Shown: positions 1 to 8,646, counted from the first letter of the stretch. The stretch is DNA of 64,000 bases from Pseudomonas peradeniyensis (GCF_014268935.2 NZ_JABWRJ020000005.1:186001-250000); one strand, 5' to 3'. A program made the numbers and translations. Notes: generated from the sequence alone by a model not told the origin.

Positions 1-71
1 AGGCACAGGGCGGCCAGTGAGCCGGTCAACAGGCGCGTCAGTCGTCGGAAATTTGTCGTTTTCGTGTACAT
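1..71 (-). CDS. flgA: FlgA N-terminus (flagellar P-ring assembly chaperone), partial
   Basis: Only the first 23 codons are inside the window. Read on the minus strand from an ATG at 71 they give a basic N-terminus (Lys/Arg-rich, with an RRLTRLL stretch) running into a hydrophobic GSLAALCL stretch, i.e. the start of a Sec signal peptide. The call rests mostly on position: in Pseudomonas flgA-flgM-flgN is transcribed divergently from cheVR. FlgA is the periplasmic chaperone for P-ring assembly by FlgI. The catalytic or binding part is outside the window, so identity is inferred. Confidence 0.6.
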   Translation of the reverse strand, partial: MYTKTTNFRRLTRLLTGSLAALC

Positions 72-76
72 GGCGT

Positions 77-103
77 TCAAAAAAGCAAAGCCCGTGCCGA
101 TTC
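77..103 (+). promoter_or_regulatory. FliA (sigma28) type promoter of cheVR
   Basis: TCAAAAAA - 11 bases - GCCGATTC. The spacing equals the FliA consensus TAAAGTTT-N11-GCCGATAA and the -10 half keeps GCCGAT. cheVR is known to belong to the FliA-dependent class in P. aeruginosa. The element begins six bases from the divergent flgA start codon, so the two genes share a very tight control region. The -35 half is weak. Confidence 0.6.
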
Positions 104-134
104 GGTACATAGGCAATCGTTGAAGGAGTCTGGC

Positions 135-1064
135 ATGGCTGGAGTGATGGATTCGGTCAACCAGCGCACGCAACTGGTGGGGCAGAATCGCCTGGAGCTG
201 CTGTTGTTTCGCCTCAATGGCGATCAGCTCTACGGCATCAATGTGTTCAAGGTGCGGGAGGTGCTGCAGTGCCCGGACCTGACGCTGCTGCCCAGGTCCC
301 ATCCGGTGGTGCGCGGCGTGGCCAACATTCGGGGGGCGACCATCCCGATCCTGGACCTGTCGATGGCCACCGGCCTTCCGCAGTTGAAGGAAGAAACGCG
401 CAACAGTTTCGTGATCATCACCGAGTACAACACCAAGACCCAGGGCTTCCTGGTGCATTCGGTCGAGCGCATCGTCAACATGAACTGGGAAGAGATCCAT
501 CCGCCACCCAAGGGTACCGGACGCGATCACTACCTGACAGCCGTGACCCGGGTCGACAACCGCATGGTCGAGATCATCGATGTGGAGAAGGTGCTGGCCG
601 AGGTGGCGCCGTCGTCCGAGTCGGTGTCCGATGGCGTGATCGATGCCGAAGTGCAGGACAAGGCAGTGATGCTGCGGGTGCTGACGGTCGATGACTCGTC
701 GGTGGCACGCAAGCAGGTGAGCCGTTGCCTGCAGACCGTGGGGGTCGAGGTGGTGGCGCTCAACGACGGTCGCCAGGCCCTGGATTACCTGCGCAAGCTG
801 GTGGACGAGGGCAAGCGTCCGGAGGAAGAGTTCCTCATGATGATCTCGGATATTGAAATGCCGGAAATGGACGGCTATACCCTCACGGCGGAGATCCGCA
901 GCGATCCGCGCATGCAAAAGCTGCACATCTGCCTGCATACTTCGCTGTCCGGGGTATTCAACCAGGCGATGGTCAAGAAAGTCGGTGCCGATGACTTCCT
1001 GGCCAAGTTCAGGCCGGATGACCTCGCCCAGCGCGTGGTCGATCGGATCAAGGCAAGTCATTGA
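135..1064 (+). CDS. cheV: Chemotaxis coupling protein CheV
   Basis: 309 residues. The ATG at 135 is chosen because AAGGAG (123-128) lies 6 bases upstream; an upstream TTG at 120 has no such site. Residues ~15-165 form a CheW-like coupling domain that links chemoreceptors to CheA. Residues ~180-309 form a response-regulator receiver with the acidic pair in LTVDDSS (~184) and the phospho-acceptor Asp (~239) in MISDIEMPEMDG. CheV is thought to couple receptors to CheA and to adapt the signal through phosphorylation by CheA. It is followed 51 bases later by cheR, with which it should be co-transcribed from the FliA-type promoter at 77-103. Confidence 0.95.
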   Translation: MAGVMDSVNQRTQLVGQNRLELLLFRLNGDQLYGINVFKVREVLQCPDLTLLPRSHPVVRGVANIRGATIPILDLSMATGLPQLKEETRNSFVIITEYNTKTQGFLVHSVERIVNMNWEEIHPPPKGTGRDHYLTAVTRVDNRMVEIIDVEKVLAEVAPSSESVSDGVIDAEVQDKAVMLRVLTVDDSSVARKQVSRCLQTVGVEVVALNDGRQALDYLRKLVDEGKRPEEEFLMMISDIEMPEMDGYTLTAEIRSDPRMQKLHICLHTSLSGVFNQAMVKKVGADDFLAKFRPDDLAQRVVDRIKASH

Positions 1065-1115
1065 AACGGCCGGGGCCCGTCCCCGGCGCTAGCGATTTAA
1101 GAAGAGGCGGCAGCA

Positions 1116-1943
1116 TTGTCTACGGGTAATTTGGATTTCGAACAGTTCCGGGTCTTCCTGGAGAAAGCCTGTGGCATCCTGCTGGGCGAGAATAAGCAGT
1201 ACCTGGTCTCCAGCCGTCTCAACAAGCTGATGGAGCAACAGGGCATCAAGTCGCTGGGCGAACTGGTACAGCGCATCCAGACCCAGCCACGCAGTGGTCT
1301 GCGCGAGCAGGTGGTCGATGCCATGACCACCAACGAGACGCTGTGGTTTCGCGACACCTACCCGTTCGAGGTGCTCAAGAGCAAGGTGATCCCGGAGTTC
1401 ATCAAGAACAACCCGGGCCAGCGCCTGCGCATCTGGTCGGCGGCCTGTTCGTCCGGTCAGGAGCCGTACTCGATCTCGATGTCGATCGACGAGTTCGAGC
1501 GCACCAACCTCGGCCAGCTGAAGATGGGGGCGCAGATCGTCGCCACCGACCTGTCGGGCGCCATGCTCAACAACTGCAAGACCGGCGAGTACGATAGCCT
1601 GGCCATTGCCCGCGGCTTGTCGCAGGAGCGCCTGCAGCGCTACTTCGACCCAAAGGGCCCGGGGCGCTGGGCGATCAAGTCGCCGATCCGCAGCCGCGTC
1701 GAGTTCCGTTCGTACAACCTGCTCGACAGCTATGCGCCGCTGGGCAAGTTCGACATCGTGTTCTGCCGCAACGTGCTGATCTACTTCTCGGCCCAGGTCA
1801 AGAAGGACATCCTCATGCGCATTCACGGCACCCTCAAGCCCGGTGGCTATCTGTTCCTGGGGGCGTCCGAGGCGCTCAACGGGCTGCCTGACCATTACCA
1901 GATGGTCCAGTGCAGTCCGGGGATCATTTACCAGGCCAAGTAA
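1116..1943 (+). CDS. cheR: Chemotaxis protein methyltransferase CheR
   Basis: 275 residues from a TTG start preceded by an AAGAGG ribosome site; no ATG fits, since the first internal Met is well inside the conserved N-terminal helical domain. CheR transfers methyl groups from SAM to glutamates of methyl-accepting chemoreceptors during adaptation. The N-terminal CheR domain (~1-75) is followed by a Rossmann SAM-binding domain with IWSAACSSGQEPYS (~residue 105) and FDIVFCRNVLIYF (~211), both hallmark CheR motifs. There is no C-terminal NWETF-binding TPR extension, so this is the plain CheR type. It ends just before a strong terminator. Confidence 0.95.
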   Translation: MSTGNLDFEQFRVFLEKACGILLGENKQYLVSSRLNKLMEQQGIKSLGELVQRIQTQPRSGLREQVVDAMTTNETLWFRDTYPFEVLKSKVIPEFIKNNPGQRLRIWSAACSSGQEPYSISMSIDEFERTNLGQLKMGAQIVATDLSGAMLNNCKTGEYDSLAIARGLSQERLQRYFDPKGPGRWAIKSPIRSRVEFRSYNLLDSYAPLGKFDIVFCRNVLIYFSAQVKKDILMRIHGTLKPGGYLFLGASEALNGLPDHYQMVQCSPGIIYQAK

Positions 1944-1956
1944 GGCCAGGCAAAAC

Positions 1957-1988
1957 AAGGCCGGTGTCTCGCGACACCGGCCTTTTTG
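1957..1988 (+). terminator. Rho-independent terminator after cheR
   Basis: A perfect 12-bp stem (AAGGCCGGTGTC with GACACCGGCCTT), a 4-base loop, and a T-run (TTTTT). It ends the cheVR transcript. Confidence 0.9.
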
Positions 1989-2257
1989 TTCCTGTTGTCA
2001 GGACGTGGTCCTGAGCCCGAGGTTGCCGGTCGGGGGGGGGGGTCGCCCTTGACGTCAATTTTTTGTTTTGCCGCTTTTGCCGCCTGGCAATTGCCGCTTG
2101 ATGCGCCCGAAGCGGAAGCGCCTTGCCGCTTTTCTGGCATCGACATCGCTCATCTGATCGGCTGACCCCCTGTTTACAAGGGTTTTGATGATTGGCACAG
2201 CCCTTGCTAAAGCCTAAGCCAACGAAACTCTGGTCAACCTTTGAAGGTTTCCCCGAT
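1989..2257. other. Intergenic control region between cheR and flgB
   Basis: The cheR-flgB gap (1944-2257, 314 bases) has no gene. It holds the cheR terminator, an uninterrupted run of 11 G at 2032-2042, a C/T/G-rich stretch to ~2140, and the sigma54 promoter at 2192-2208. The 150 bases between the G-run and the promoter are where FleQ or another enhancer-binding protein would be expected to bind; no site could be defined by eye. Confidence 0.6.
2192..2208 (+). promoter_or_regulatory. Sigma54 promoter of flgBCDE
   Basis: TTGGCACAGCCCTTGCT matches the -24/-12 consensus (TTGGCAC-N5-TTGCW) at every conserved position and is 49 bases upstream of the flgB ATG. FleQ-dependent class II transcription of flgBCDE is known in Pseudomonas. 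Confidence 0.93.
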
Positions 2258-2665
2258 ATGAGCATCAGCTTCGACAAGGCGCTTGGCATCCACGAAAAGG
2301 CATTGGGCTTCCGCGCCCAGCGTGCCGAGGTGCTGGCCAACAACATCGCCAACGCCGACACGCCCAACTACAAGGCGCGTGACATGGACTTCTCGTCGGT
2401 GCTCGCCGCCGAGGCCGACAAGCAGCAGAAGGGGCGCATCGCCCTGGACCGCACCAACAGCCGCCACATCGAGGCCGAAGGCCTGGCGATGATGGACGAC
2501 ACCCTGCAGTACCGCACGCCGATGCAGCCGTCGATCGACCAGAACACCGTGGATGCGCAGATCGAGCAGTCGAACTACGCGGAAAACGCCGTTGGCTTCC
2601 AGGCCAGCTTCACCCTGCTCAACAGTAAATTCAAAGGGCTGGTATCGGCCCTGCGTGGAGAGTGA
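2258..2665 (+). CDS. flgB: Flagellar basal-body rod protein FlgB
   Basis: 135 residues. The ATG at 2258 gives the family N-terminus MSISFDKALGIHEKAL; an in-frame earlier start would overlap the sigma54 promoter. FlgB forms the proximal rod segment next to FliE and is exported by the flagellar type III apparatus. It has the Flg_bb_rod motif (NNIANADTPNYKARD, ~27-41) and a C-terminal helix that ends the rod-protein fold. First gene of flgBCDE, two bases before flgC. Confidence 0.95.
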   Translation: MSISFDKALGIHEKALGFRAQRAEVLANNIANADTPNYKARDMDFSSVLAAEADKQQKGRIALDRTNSRHIEAEGLAMMDDTLQYRTPMQPSIDQNTVDAQIEQSNYAENAVGFQASFTLLNSKFKGLVSALRGE

Positions 2666-2667
2666 CC

Positions 2668-3111
2668 ATGTCCCTTGCCAGTGTCTTCAACATCGCCGGT
2701 AGCGGCATGAGCGCGCAGAACACGCGCCTGAACACCGTTGCCTCGAACATCGCCAACGCCGAGACGGTGTCCTCGAGCATCGACCAGACCTACCGCGCCC
2801 GCCATCCGGTGTTCGCCACCACCTTCCAGAACGCGCAGAACGGCATGGGCCAGTCGCTGTTCGAGGAGCAGGGCGAGGCCGGACAGGGCGTCCAGGTCAA
2901 GGGCATCATCGAGGACCAGAGCAACCTCGAGGCGCGCTACGAGCCGAATCATCCGTCGGCGAACAAGGATGGCTACGTCTACTACCCGAATGTCAACGTG
3001 GTCGAGGAGATGGCCGACATGATCTCTGCCAGCCGTGCATTCCAGACCAACGCCGAGCTGATGAACACCGCCAAGAACATGATGCAGAAAGTGCTGACCC
3101 TGGGTCAGTGA
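2668..3111 (+). CDS. flgC: Flagellar basal-body rod protein FlgC
   Basis: 147 residues, normal for the family. The ATG at 2668 starts right after the flgB stop, with GGAGAG inside the flgB 3' end as ribosome site. FlgC is a proximal rod subunit exported by the flagellar type III system. The N-terminal rod signature (SNIANAETVSSS, ~27-38) and the C-terminal helix with NVVEEMADMISASRAFQ are both present. Translationally coupled to flgB. Confidence 0.95.
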   Translation: MSLASVFNIAGSGMSAQNTRLNTVASNIANAETVSSSIDQTYRARHPVFATTFQNAQNGMGQSLFEEQGEAGQGVQVKGIIEDQSNLEARYEPNHPSANKDGYVYYPNVNVVEEMADMISASRAFQTNAELMNTAKNMMQKVLTLGQ

Positions 3112-3126
3112 TAAGGAATCCCGATC

Positions 3127-3825
3127 ATGGCAGTCGAAAACCCCAGCGTGAATCTCAATGATGTGCTGACAAAATCCGGGGTCAGCACCGGCACCAAGAA
3201 AACCACCACCGAGCCTGTCGACAAGAACGCGCTGGGCAAGGATGCGTTTCTCAAGCTGCTGGTCACCCAGATGCAGCACCAGAACCCGCTGGATCCCCAG
3301 GACAACGGTCAGTTCATCGCCCAGCTGGCGCAGTTCAGCAGTCTGGAAGGCATCCAGACCCTGAACAGCTCGGTCAACTCGATCATCAGCGGCATGGGCT
3401 CGTCCCAGGCGCTGCAAGCCTCCTCCCTGGTAGGGCGTTCGGTGATCGTGCAGAACGACAAGGCCCTCTTCGATCCGAAGGAAAGCCTCAATGGCCAGGT
3501 GGTCGTGCCGCAGAACATCACCGACGGCAAGGTGACCATCAAGGACAAGGATGGCAACGTGGTCAAGACCATCCAGTTGGGCGAGCAGAAGAAAGGCACC
3601 GCCGATTTCATCTGGGACGGCACCAACGACAAGGGCGAAAAAGTCGAGGCGGGTACCTATACCTTCACCGCCACCACCACTGTCGACGGCAAGTCGCAGG
3701 AGATGTACACGATGCTGCCGGCCAAGGTCACCAGTGTCAGCTTCCAGAACGGCGGCGAGATGATGCTCAACCTTGCCGGGATCGGCAAGCTGGGCATCTC
3801 CAAAGTACAAACCATCGGAATCTAA
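3127..3825 (+). CDS. flgD: Flagellar hook assembly scaffold FlgD
   Basis: 232 residues. FlgD caps the growing hook, lets FlgE polymerise and is then replaced by FlgK. The N-terminal part has the conserved KDAFLKLLVTQMQHQNP motif (~38-54) and a DNGQFIAQLAQFSSLEG segment; the C-terminal part holds FlgD Ig-like (FLIWDG-type, here DFIWDGTNDKGE) and tudor-like folds. Sits between flgC and flgE in the same operon. Confidence 0.95.
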   Translation: MAVENPSVNLNDVLTKSGVSTGTKKTTTEPVDKNALGKDAFLKLLVTQMQHQNPLDPQDNGQFIAQLAQFSSLEGIQTLNSSVNSIISGMGSSQALQASSLVGRSVIVQNDKALFDPKESLNGQVVVPQNITDGKVTIKDKDGNVVKTIQLGEQKKGTADFIWDGTNDKGEKVEAGTYTFTATTTVDGKSQEMYTMLPAKVTSVSFQNGGEMMLNLAGIGKLGISKVQTIGI

Positions 3826-3855
3826 GGCCGCTAGCACGGCATAAGGAGTGAATGC

Positions 3856-5229
3856 ATGTCTTTCAATATCGGCCTTAGCGGTCTTTACGCAGCCAACAAG
3901 CAGCTTGATGTCACCGGCAACAACATCGCCAACTCCGAGACCGTCGGCTTCAAGTCGTCGCGCGCCGAGTTCGCCGACGTCTACGCCGGCGCCAACCGCC
4001 TGGGCGTGGGCAAGAACCAGGTCGGCAACGGCGTGCGCCTGGCCACGGTTTCCCAGCAGTTCGGCCAGGGCGACGTCAACAACACCGGCAACGTACTGGA
4101 CATGGGCATCCAGGGCCAGGGCTTCTTCGTCCTGTCCGACAACGGTTCGCTGAGCTATACCCGTGCCGGTGCGTTCCAGACCAACAAGGATGGCTATGTC
4201 GTCACCTCCGATGGCCTGGGTCTGCAAGGCTATGGGGTCGATGCCAATGGCAAGATCATGAAGGGCGTGCTGACCGACCTGCGGATCGATACCTCGGCAA
4301 TGGCGCCGAAGGCGACCACCCTGATCGACCAGGGCATCAACCTGAACTCCTCGGCCCCCGACATTCCGCTGGAGGTCCTGGACAATTCCACGCCGCCCGC
4401 AATGGTGCCGAACAAGCCGTTCGACCCGAAGGATCAGGCAACCTATACCAAGTCGTTCCCGACCAAGGTGTACGACAGCCAGGGCAACGAACATGTCATG
4501 GAGCAGTTCTACCGCAAGACCGGCGAGAACGAGTGGACCATGTACACCCTGGTGGATGGCCGCAACCCCTACGACCCGAGCAAGACCACGCCGCTCATTG
4601 GCAACATCGACTTCAACCCCGACGGCAGCGTCAAGGCCATGACCGCCAGCCCTGACAACGTGCCGACCACGCCGGTGGGGACGTTCGACTGGAGCGTGGT
4701 CAACAACACCTTCACCATGAAGGGCTGGATCCCGGCCGCCAAGGACGCCGCGGGCAACTGGGGCTCCAACGGCTCGGTGGGTAACGCCAGCGGTATGCGC
4801 CTGTCGATGAACAGCACCACCTCCTACAACCTCGAGACGGCGCGCAGCTCGCAGTCCCAGGACGGTTATGCCACCGGTGTCCTGTCGAACCTGTCGATCG
4901 ACTCCACCGGCGTGATGTTCGCCAGTTTCAGCAACCAGCAGTCCCGCGCCATCGGCCAGGTAGCCATTGCCAGCTTCGCCAACGAGCAGGGCCTGCAGCA
5001 GGTCGGCGGTACCCGCTGGAAGGAGACCTTCGCCTCGGGTATTCCAGGTATCGACGCGCCAAAAACTGGCACCCTGGGCTCGGTGGAGTCCAACTCGCTG
5101 GAGGCTTCCAACGTCAACCTGACCAAGGAGCTGGTCGAGCTGATCAAGGCGCAGAGCTTCTACCAAGCCAACGCCAAGACCATCTCCACTGAAAGCACCC
5201 TCATGCAGACCACCATCCAGATGACCTGA
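3856..5229 (+). CDS. flgE: Flagellar hook protein FlgE
   Basis: 457 residues, from ATG 3856 with AAGGAG 10 bases upstream. FlgE builds the curved universal joint between rod and filament. The N-terminal signature NNIANSETVGFKSSRAEF (~22-39), the FlgE D1/D2 central domains, and the C-terminal SNVNLTKELVELI with a QANAKTISTES helix are all intact. Last gene of the flgBCDE unit: a strong terminator follows, and the next flagellar gene (flgF) lies 8.1 kb away across the secretion cassette. Confidence 0.96.
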   Translation: MSFNIGLSGLYAANKQLDVTGNNIANSETVGFKSSRAEFADVYAGANRLGVGKNQVGNGVRLATVSQQFGQGDVNNTGNVLDMGIQGQGFFVLSDNGSLSYTRAGAFQTNKDGYVVTSDGLGLQGYGVDANGKIMKGVLTDLRIDTSAMAPKATTLIDQGINLNSSAPDIPLEVLDNSTPPAMVPNKPFDPKDQATYTKSFPTKVYDSQGNEHVMEQFYRKTGENEWTMYTLVDGRNPYDPSKTTPLIGNIDFNPDGSVKAMTASPDNVPTTPVGTFDWSVVNNTFTMKGWIPAAKDAAGNWGSNGSVGNASGMRLSMNSTTSYNLETARSSQSQDGYATGVLSNLSIDSTGVMFASFSNQQSRAIGQVAIASFANEQGLQQVGGTRWKETFASGIPGIDAPKTGTLGSVESNSLEASNVNLTKELVELIKAQSFYQANAKTISTESTLMQTTIQMT

Positions 5230-5252
5230 TGGTCGCTGGCTGAGCGTTTGTC

Positions 5253-5287
5253 GACGAACCCCTTTGCACGAAGGGGTTCGTCATTTT
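5253..5287 (+). terminator. Terminator after flgE
   Basis: A perfect 12-bp stem (GACGAACCCCTT with AAGGGGTTCGTC), a 6-base loop, then ATTTTC. It separates flgBCDE from the accessory genes, so the cassette downstream probably needs its own promoter. Confidence 0.85.
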
Positions 5288-5301
5288 CGAGGAGAGGCTC
5301 C

Positions 5302-5487
5302 ATGAAAAAGCTGGTCGCTGCCGCTGTTGCGGCGCTCTGCCTGCTCCAGGCGCAGGCCGCGATGGCGCCCTGGTGGCGCTGGGAAAGCCAGGCCGACGGG
5401 CGCCTGGTATGTTCGCAATGGTCGCCAGGCGAGGGCTGGAAACGCTTTGCCGGGCCGTTCGACAATGCCGGTTGCCGGTCGCTTTGA
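5302..5487 (+). CDS. Small secreted protein of unknown function (61 aa)
   Basis: 61 residues. ATG 5302 is preceded by GGAGAGG at good spacing. The N-terminus MKKLVAAAVAALCLLQAQA is a clear Sec signal peptide, probably cleaved near residue 19-21. The mature part is ~40 residues, rich in Trp (five) with two Cys (~43 and ~58) that could form a disulfide. I do not recognise the family. It sits right after the flgE terminator and 118 bases before the type I exporter. It could belong to the exporter cassette or be an old passenger of the flgE 3' region. The ribosome site, signal peptide and GC-rich codon use support a real gene. Confidence 0.6.
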   Translation: MKKLVAAAVAALCLLQAQAAMAPWWRWESQADGRLVCSQWSPGEGWKRFAGPFDNAGCRSL

Positions 5488-5605
5488 CCCAAGGCAAAAA
5501 ATGATGGCTTGAGGCCATCGATTGGCGGATTTGCTTCAGGTATGATCCGCGCCATCCCACCCGTTCGGGTGACTGGCAAGCGTCATTTTCCAAGGATCGG
5601 AACTC

Positions 5606-7336
5606 TTGAAAAGCAGTAAGGATACTGGCGCGAGCGTGCTGCCGGCAGCGCTTCGCGTGGCCTTGAAAAAGGGCCTGGTCGGTGCGGCCCTGTTCTCCGG
5701 CGTGATCAACCTGCTGGCGTTGATCGGCCCCCTGTTCATGCTCGAGGTCTATGACCGGGTCATCCCCAGTCGCAGCCTGCCCACCCTGGTGGCGCTGGGG
5801 CTGCTGGTGGCGGGTGCGTACCTGGTGTTCGCCGTGCTCGACATCATTCGCTCGCGGGTCATGTCGCGGATCGCCGGCATGGTGGATGGGGCGCTTTCGA
5901 CGCAGGTGTTCAGGATCATCGCCGGCACGCCGCTGAAGATCGCCCTGGACCAGGACCCGCTCAAGCCCGCCCAGGAGCTTGAACAGATCCGCGCTTTTAT
6001 CGCCGGTCCCGGGCTCATGGCGTTCTTCGACTTGCCGTGGATGCCGGTGTACCTCGCGGTCAGCTTCTATATCCATCCATCCCTGGGCTGGCTGGCGCTG
6101 GGCATGATCGTGCTGATGGTGCTGCTGACCTGGCTCACCGACCGGGGTACACGCCAGGCCATGCGCGATAGCGCGGCACTGGCCAGCCAGCGCAATCGCC
6201 TGGGCCAACAGGCCCATGGCGGCGCCGAAGTGCTCGCCGCGATGGGCATGACCGAGCGTGCCGCCGACCGTTGGCAGGCGCTGCAGGAGCAGTACGCCAC
6301 GTTGCAGCGGCGCAGCGCCGATGTCGGCAGCTTCTATGGCGGTATCACCAAGGCCCTGCGCCAGTTGGTGCAATCGGCGTCCCTGGGGGTGGGGGCCTGG
6401 TTGGTGATCGGGGGCGATCTCAGCGGCGGTGCGATTGTCGCCGCCTCGATCATCGTCGCCCGCACCCTGGCCCCGGCCGAGCAGATCATCGGCACCTGGC
6501 GCAGCCTGGTGTCCGCGCGGCTGGCCTGGCAGCAGTTGCGCGGGGTGCTGGCGATCTTTCCGCCCTCCGCGCATCGGACCGCGTTGCCTGGTGCTCGCAG
6601 CCAGGTCCAGGTGAGCGGCCTGTGCGTGGCGCCGCCGGGCGTGCAGCGTCTGGTGCTGCAAGGGGTGAATTTCAGCCTGGTTGCCGGCAGCTCGCTGGCG
6701 GTGATCGGCCCCAGCGCCTCGGGTAAGTCGTCGCTGGCGCGGGCCTTGGTCGGTGCGTGGCCGGCGCTGCGTGGCCAGGTCTGCCTGGATGGCGCGGCGC
6801 TGGAGCTCTGGCCGGATGCGGCGCGGGCGGCCATGACCGGCTACCTGCCGCAGAGTGTCGATCTGTTCGAGGCGAGCGTGGGGCAGAACATCGCGCGTCT
6901 GGATCCGCAAGCCGACGCCGCAGCGATTGTCGCGGCGGCGTGTCAGGCCGGTGTCCACGAGTTGATCCTGCAACTCCCACAGGGCTATGACACGCCGGTC
7001 GGTGAGGGCGGTGTCAATCTTTCGGCAGGGCAGCGGCAGCGTATCGGTCTTGCCCGCGCGTTGTATGGCGAGCCGTTCCTGGTGGTGCTCGACGAGCCCA
7101 ATGCCAACCTCGATGCCGAGGGTGAACGGGCGTTGGCCCGGGCGATCGAGGGTGTCAAGGCGCGCGGTGGGGTGGTGGTGGCCATCGCCCACCGTTCCGG
7201 GCTGCTGGCGGTGATGGACCAGGTGCTGGTGCTTGAGCAGGGGGCGCAGGCGGCATTTGGCCCGCGCGATACCGTGCTGGCGCGACCGGTGGCGCTCGCC
7301 GAGCCGCGAGTGGCCAAGGGAGGTGTGCAGGCATGA
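5606..7336 (+). CDS. Type I secretion ABC exporter, permease/ATPase (PrtD/AprD type)
   Basis: 576 residues from TTG 5606, with AAGGA 9 bases upstream. It should move the RTX protein from cytosol to outside in one step with the fusion protein next door and a TolC-like channel. Five to six membrane helices fill residues ~20-310. The ATPase follows: Walker A GPSASGKSS (~368), signature LSAGQ (~471), Walker B LVVLDEP (~492), and the H-loop AIAHR. There is no N-terminal C39 peptidase or C39-like domain, so it belongs to the PrtD/AprD/HasD group and not to HlyB or LapB. It overlaps the next gene by four bases (ATGA). No outer-membrane channel gene is nearby. Confidence 0.92.
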   Translation: MKSSKDTGASVLPAALRVALKKGLVGAALFSGVINLLALIGPLFMLEVYDRVIPSRSLPTLVALGLLVAGAYLVFAVLDIIRSRVMSRIAGMVDGALSTQVFRIIAGTPLKIALDQDPLKPAQELEQIRAFIAGPGLMAFFDLPWMPVYLAVSFYIHPSLGWLALGMIVLMVLLTWLTDRGTRQAMRDSAALASQRNRLGQQAHGGAEVLAAMGMTERAADRWQALQEQYATLQRRSADVGSFYGGITKALRQLVQSASLGVGAWLVIGGDLSGGAIVAASIIVARTLAPAEQIIGTWRSLVSARLAWQQLRGVLAIFPPSAHRTALPGARSQVQVSGLCVAPPGVQRLVLQGVNFSLVAGSSLAVIGPSASGKSSLARALVGAWPALRGQVCLDGAALELWPDAARAAMTGYLPQSVDLFEASVGQNIARLDPQADAAAIVAAACQAGVHELILQLPQGYDTPVGEGGVNLSAGQRQRIGLARALYGEPFLVVLDEPNANLDAEGERALARAIEGVKARGGVVVAIAHRSGLLAVMDQVLVLEQGAQAAFGPRDTVLARPVALAEPRVAKGGVQA

Positions 7337-8646
7337 TGCGGATCGATGATGAGCAGGGGCTGCTGCGTTCGCTGCGTGGCCACCTGTGGGCCGGTGCCGG
7401 GGTCGTGGTGGTGTTGCTGGGCGGCGCGCTGTCGTGGTCGGCCGTCACTGAACTGGCCGGTGCGGTGATTGCGCCGGGGGCGGTGGCGGTGCAGGACAGC
7501 GTGAAGAAAGTCCAGCATCCCAGTGGTGGCGTGGTGGCGCAGTTGCTGGTTGGCGAGGGGCAATCGGTGCAGGCCGGTGACGTGCTGCTGCGACTGGACG
7601 CGACCTTGCAGGAGGCCAGTCATGCCATTGTCGCCAAGGCCCTTGACCAGGCCTTGGCGCGCCAGGCTCGGCTTGAGGCGGAGCGCGATGGCCTGGCGCG
7701 GGTGGACACGCCGTCGCGGCTTGTCGCGCGCGAGGGTGAGGCGCAGGTGCAGGCGGTGTTGGCCAGTGAGCGGCAGTTGTTCGTCGACCGTCGCCAGTCG
7801 CGGGAGGGGCAGAAGCAGCAGTTGCGCGAGCGCATCGAGCAACTGACCCAGACCATCGCCGGTCATGACCTGCAGCAGCGCACAAAGGGCGAGGAGATTC
7901 GTCTGATCGACGAGGAATACCAGGCCGTCAAGATCTTGCAGAAGAAGGGCCTGATGACCCTCGACCGGGTCAATGCCCTGGCCCGCGGCATCGCTCGCCT
8001 GCAGGGTGAGCGTGGCCAGTTGGTCGCGGCCATCGCCGAGGCGCGGGCGCGCATTGCCGAAACGCGTCTGGAGCTGTTGCAGGTGGACCAGCGGTTCCGC
8101 GAGCAGGTCTCCGGCGAGCTGCGTGACCTGATGGCGCAGCAGGGCGAATGGGTGGAGCGCGAGGTTGCTGCGGCCGATCAGCTCAAGCGCGTAGAAGTGC
8201 TGGCGCCCAGTACCGGACGGGTCCAGCAGTTGGCGGTACACACCGTGGGCGGTGTGATCTCGCCGGCCGAGACCTTGATGCAGATCGTCCCGCTGGACGA
8301 CGAACTGTTGGTCGAGGCACGCATCAGCCCGCAGGACATCGACCAGGTCGTGCTCGGCCAGGAGGCGTTGCTGCGCTTCAGTGCGTTCAATCGCGCGACC
8401 ACCCCCGAAGTGCTCGGGCGGGTGGTGCGTCTTTCCGCCGACCTGGTAACCGACCCGCAGAGCGGGCTCGGCTTCTACCGCGCCGGCATTCATATCGACA
8501 AGGCCGAGCAGCGCAAGCTGGACGGCCTCACGCTGGTGCCGGGCATGCCGGTGGAATCGATGATCCAGACGGGTCGTCGCACCGTGCTGTCCTATCTGCT
8601 CAAGCCAGTAGGCGACCATGCGCAACGGGCATTCAGGGAAGGATGA
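7333..8646 (+). CDS. Type I secretion membrane-fusion protein (HlyD/AprE family)
   Basis: 437 residues, starting ATG 7333 inside the stop of the exporter gene. It is the periplasmic adaptor joining the inner-membrane ABC exporter to the outer-membrane channel. One membrane helix at ~20-45 follows a short cytosolic tail; then a lipoyl/barrel-sandwich segment (HPSGGVVAQLLVGEGQSVQAG, split across ~60-80), long coiled coils (~95-270), and the conserved C-terminal AprE/HlyD beta domain with PGMPVESMIQTG (~405-416). Length and order match AprE/PrtE. Co-transcribed with the exporter; the RTX gene follows after 66 bases. Confidence 0.92.
   Translation: MMRIDDEQGLLRSLRGHLWAGAGVVVVLLGGALSWSAVTELAGAVIAPGAVAVQDSVKKVQHPSGGVVAQLLVGEGQSVQAGDVLLRLDATLQEASHAIVAKALDQALARQARLEAERDGLARVDTPSRLVAREGEAQVQAVLASERQLFVDRRQSREGQKQQLRERIEQLTQTIAGHDLQQRTKGEEIRLIDEEYQAVKILQKKGLMTLDRVNALARGIARLQGERGQLVAAIAEARARIAETRLELLQVDQRFREQVSGELRDLMAQQGEWVEREVAAADQLKRVEVLAPSTGRVQQLAVHTVGGVISPAETLMQIVPLDDELLVEARISPQDIDQVVLGQEALLRFSAFNRATTPEVLGRVVRLSADLVTDPQSGLGFYRAGIHIDKAEQRKLDGLTLVPGMPVESMIQTGRRTVLSYLLKPVGDHAQRAFREG

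Noticed and set aside
2575..5166. 863-codon open frame on the minus strand opposite flgC-flgE
   Set aside because: High-GC codon bias leaves the antisense frame free of stops. There is no ribosome site, the protein is low-complexity, and the + strand frames are clear flagellar genes.
5522..5536. Sigma54-like TTGGC...TTGCTT upstream of the type I exporter
   Set aside because: The GG to GC distance is 9 rather than 12 bases, so it is not a functional -24/-12 element. The exporter promoter stays unassigned.
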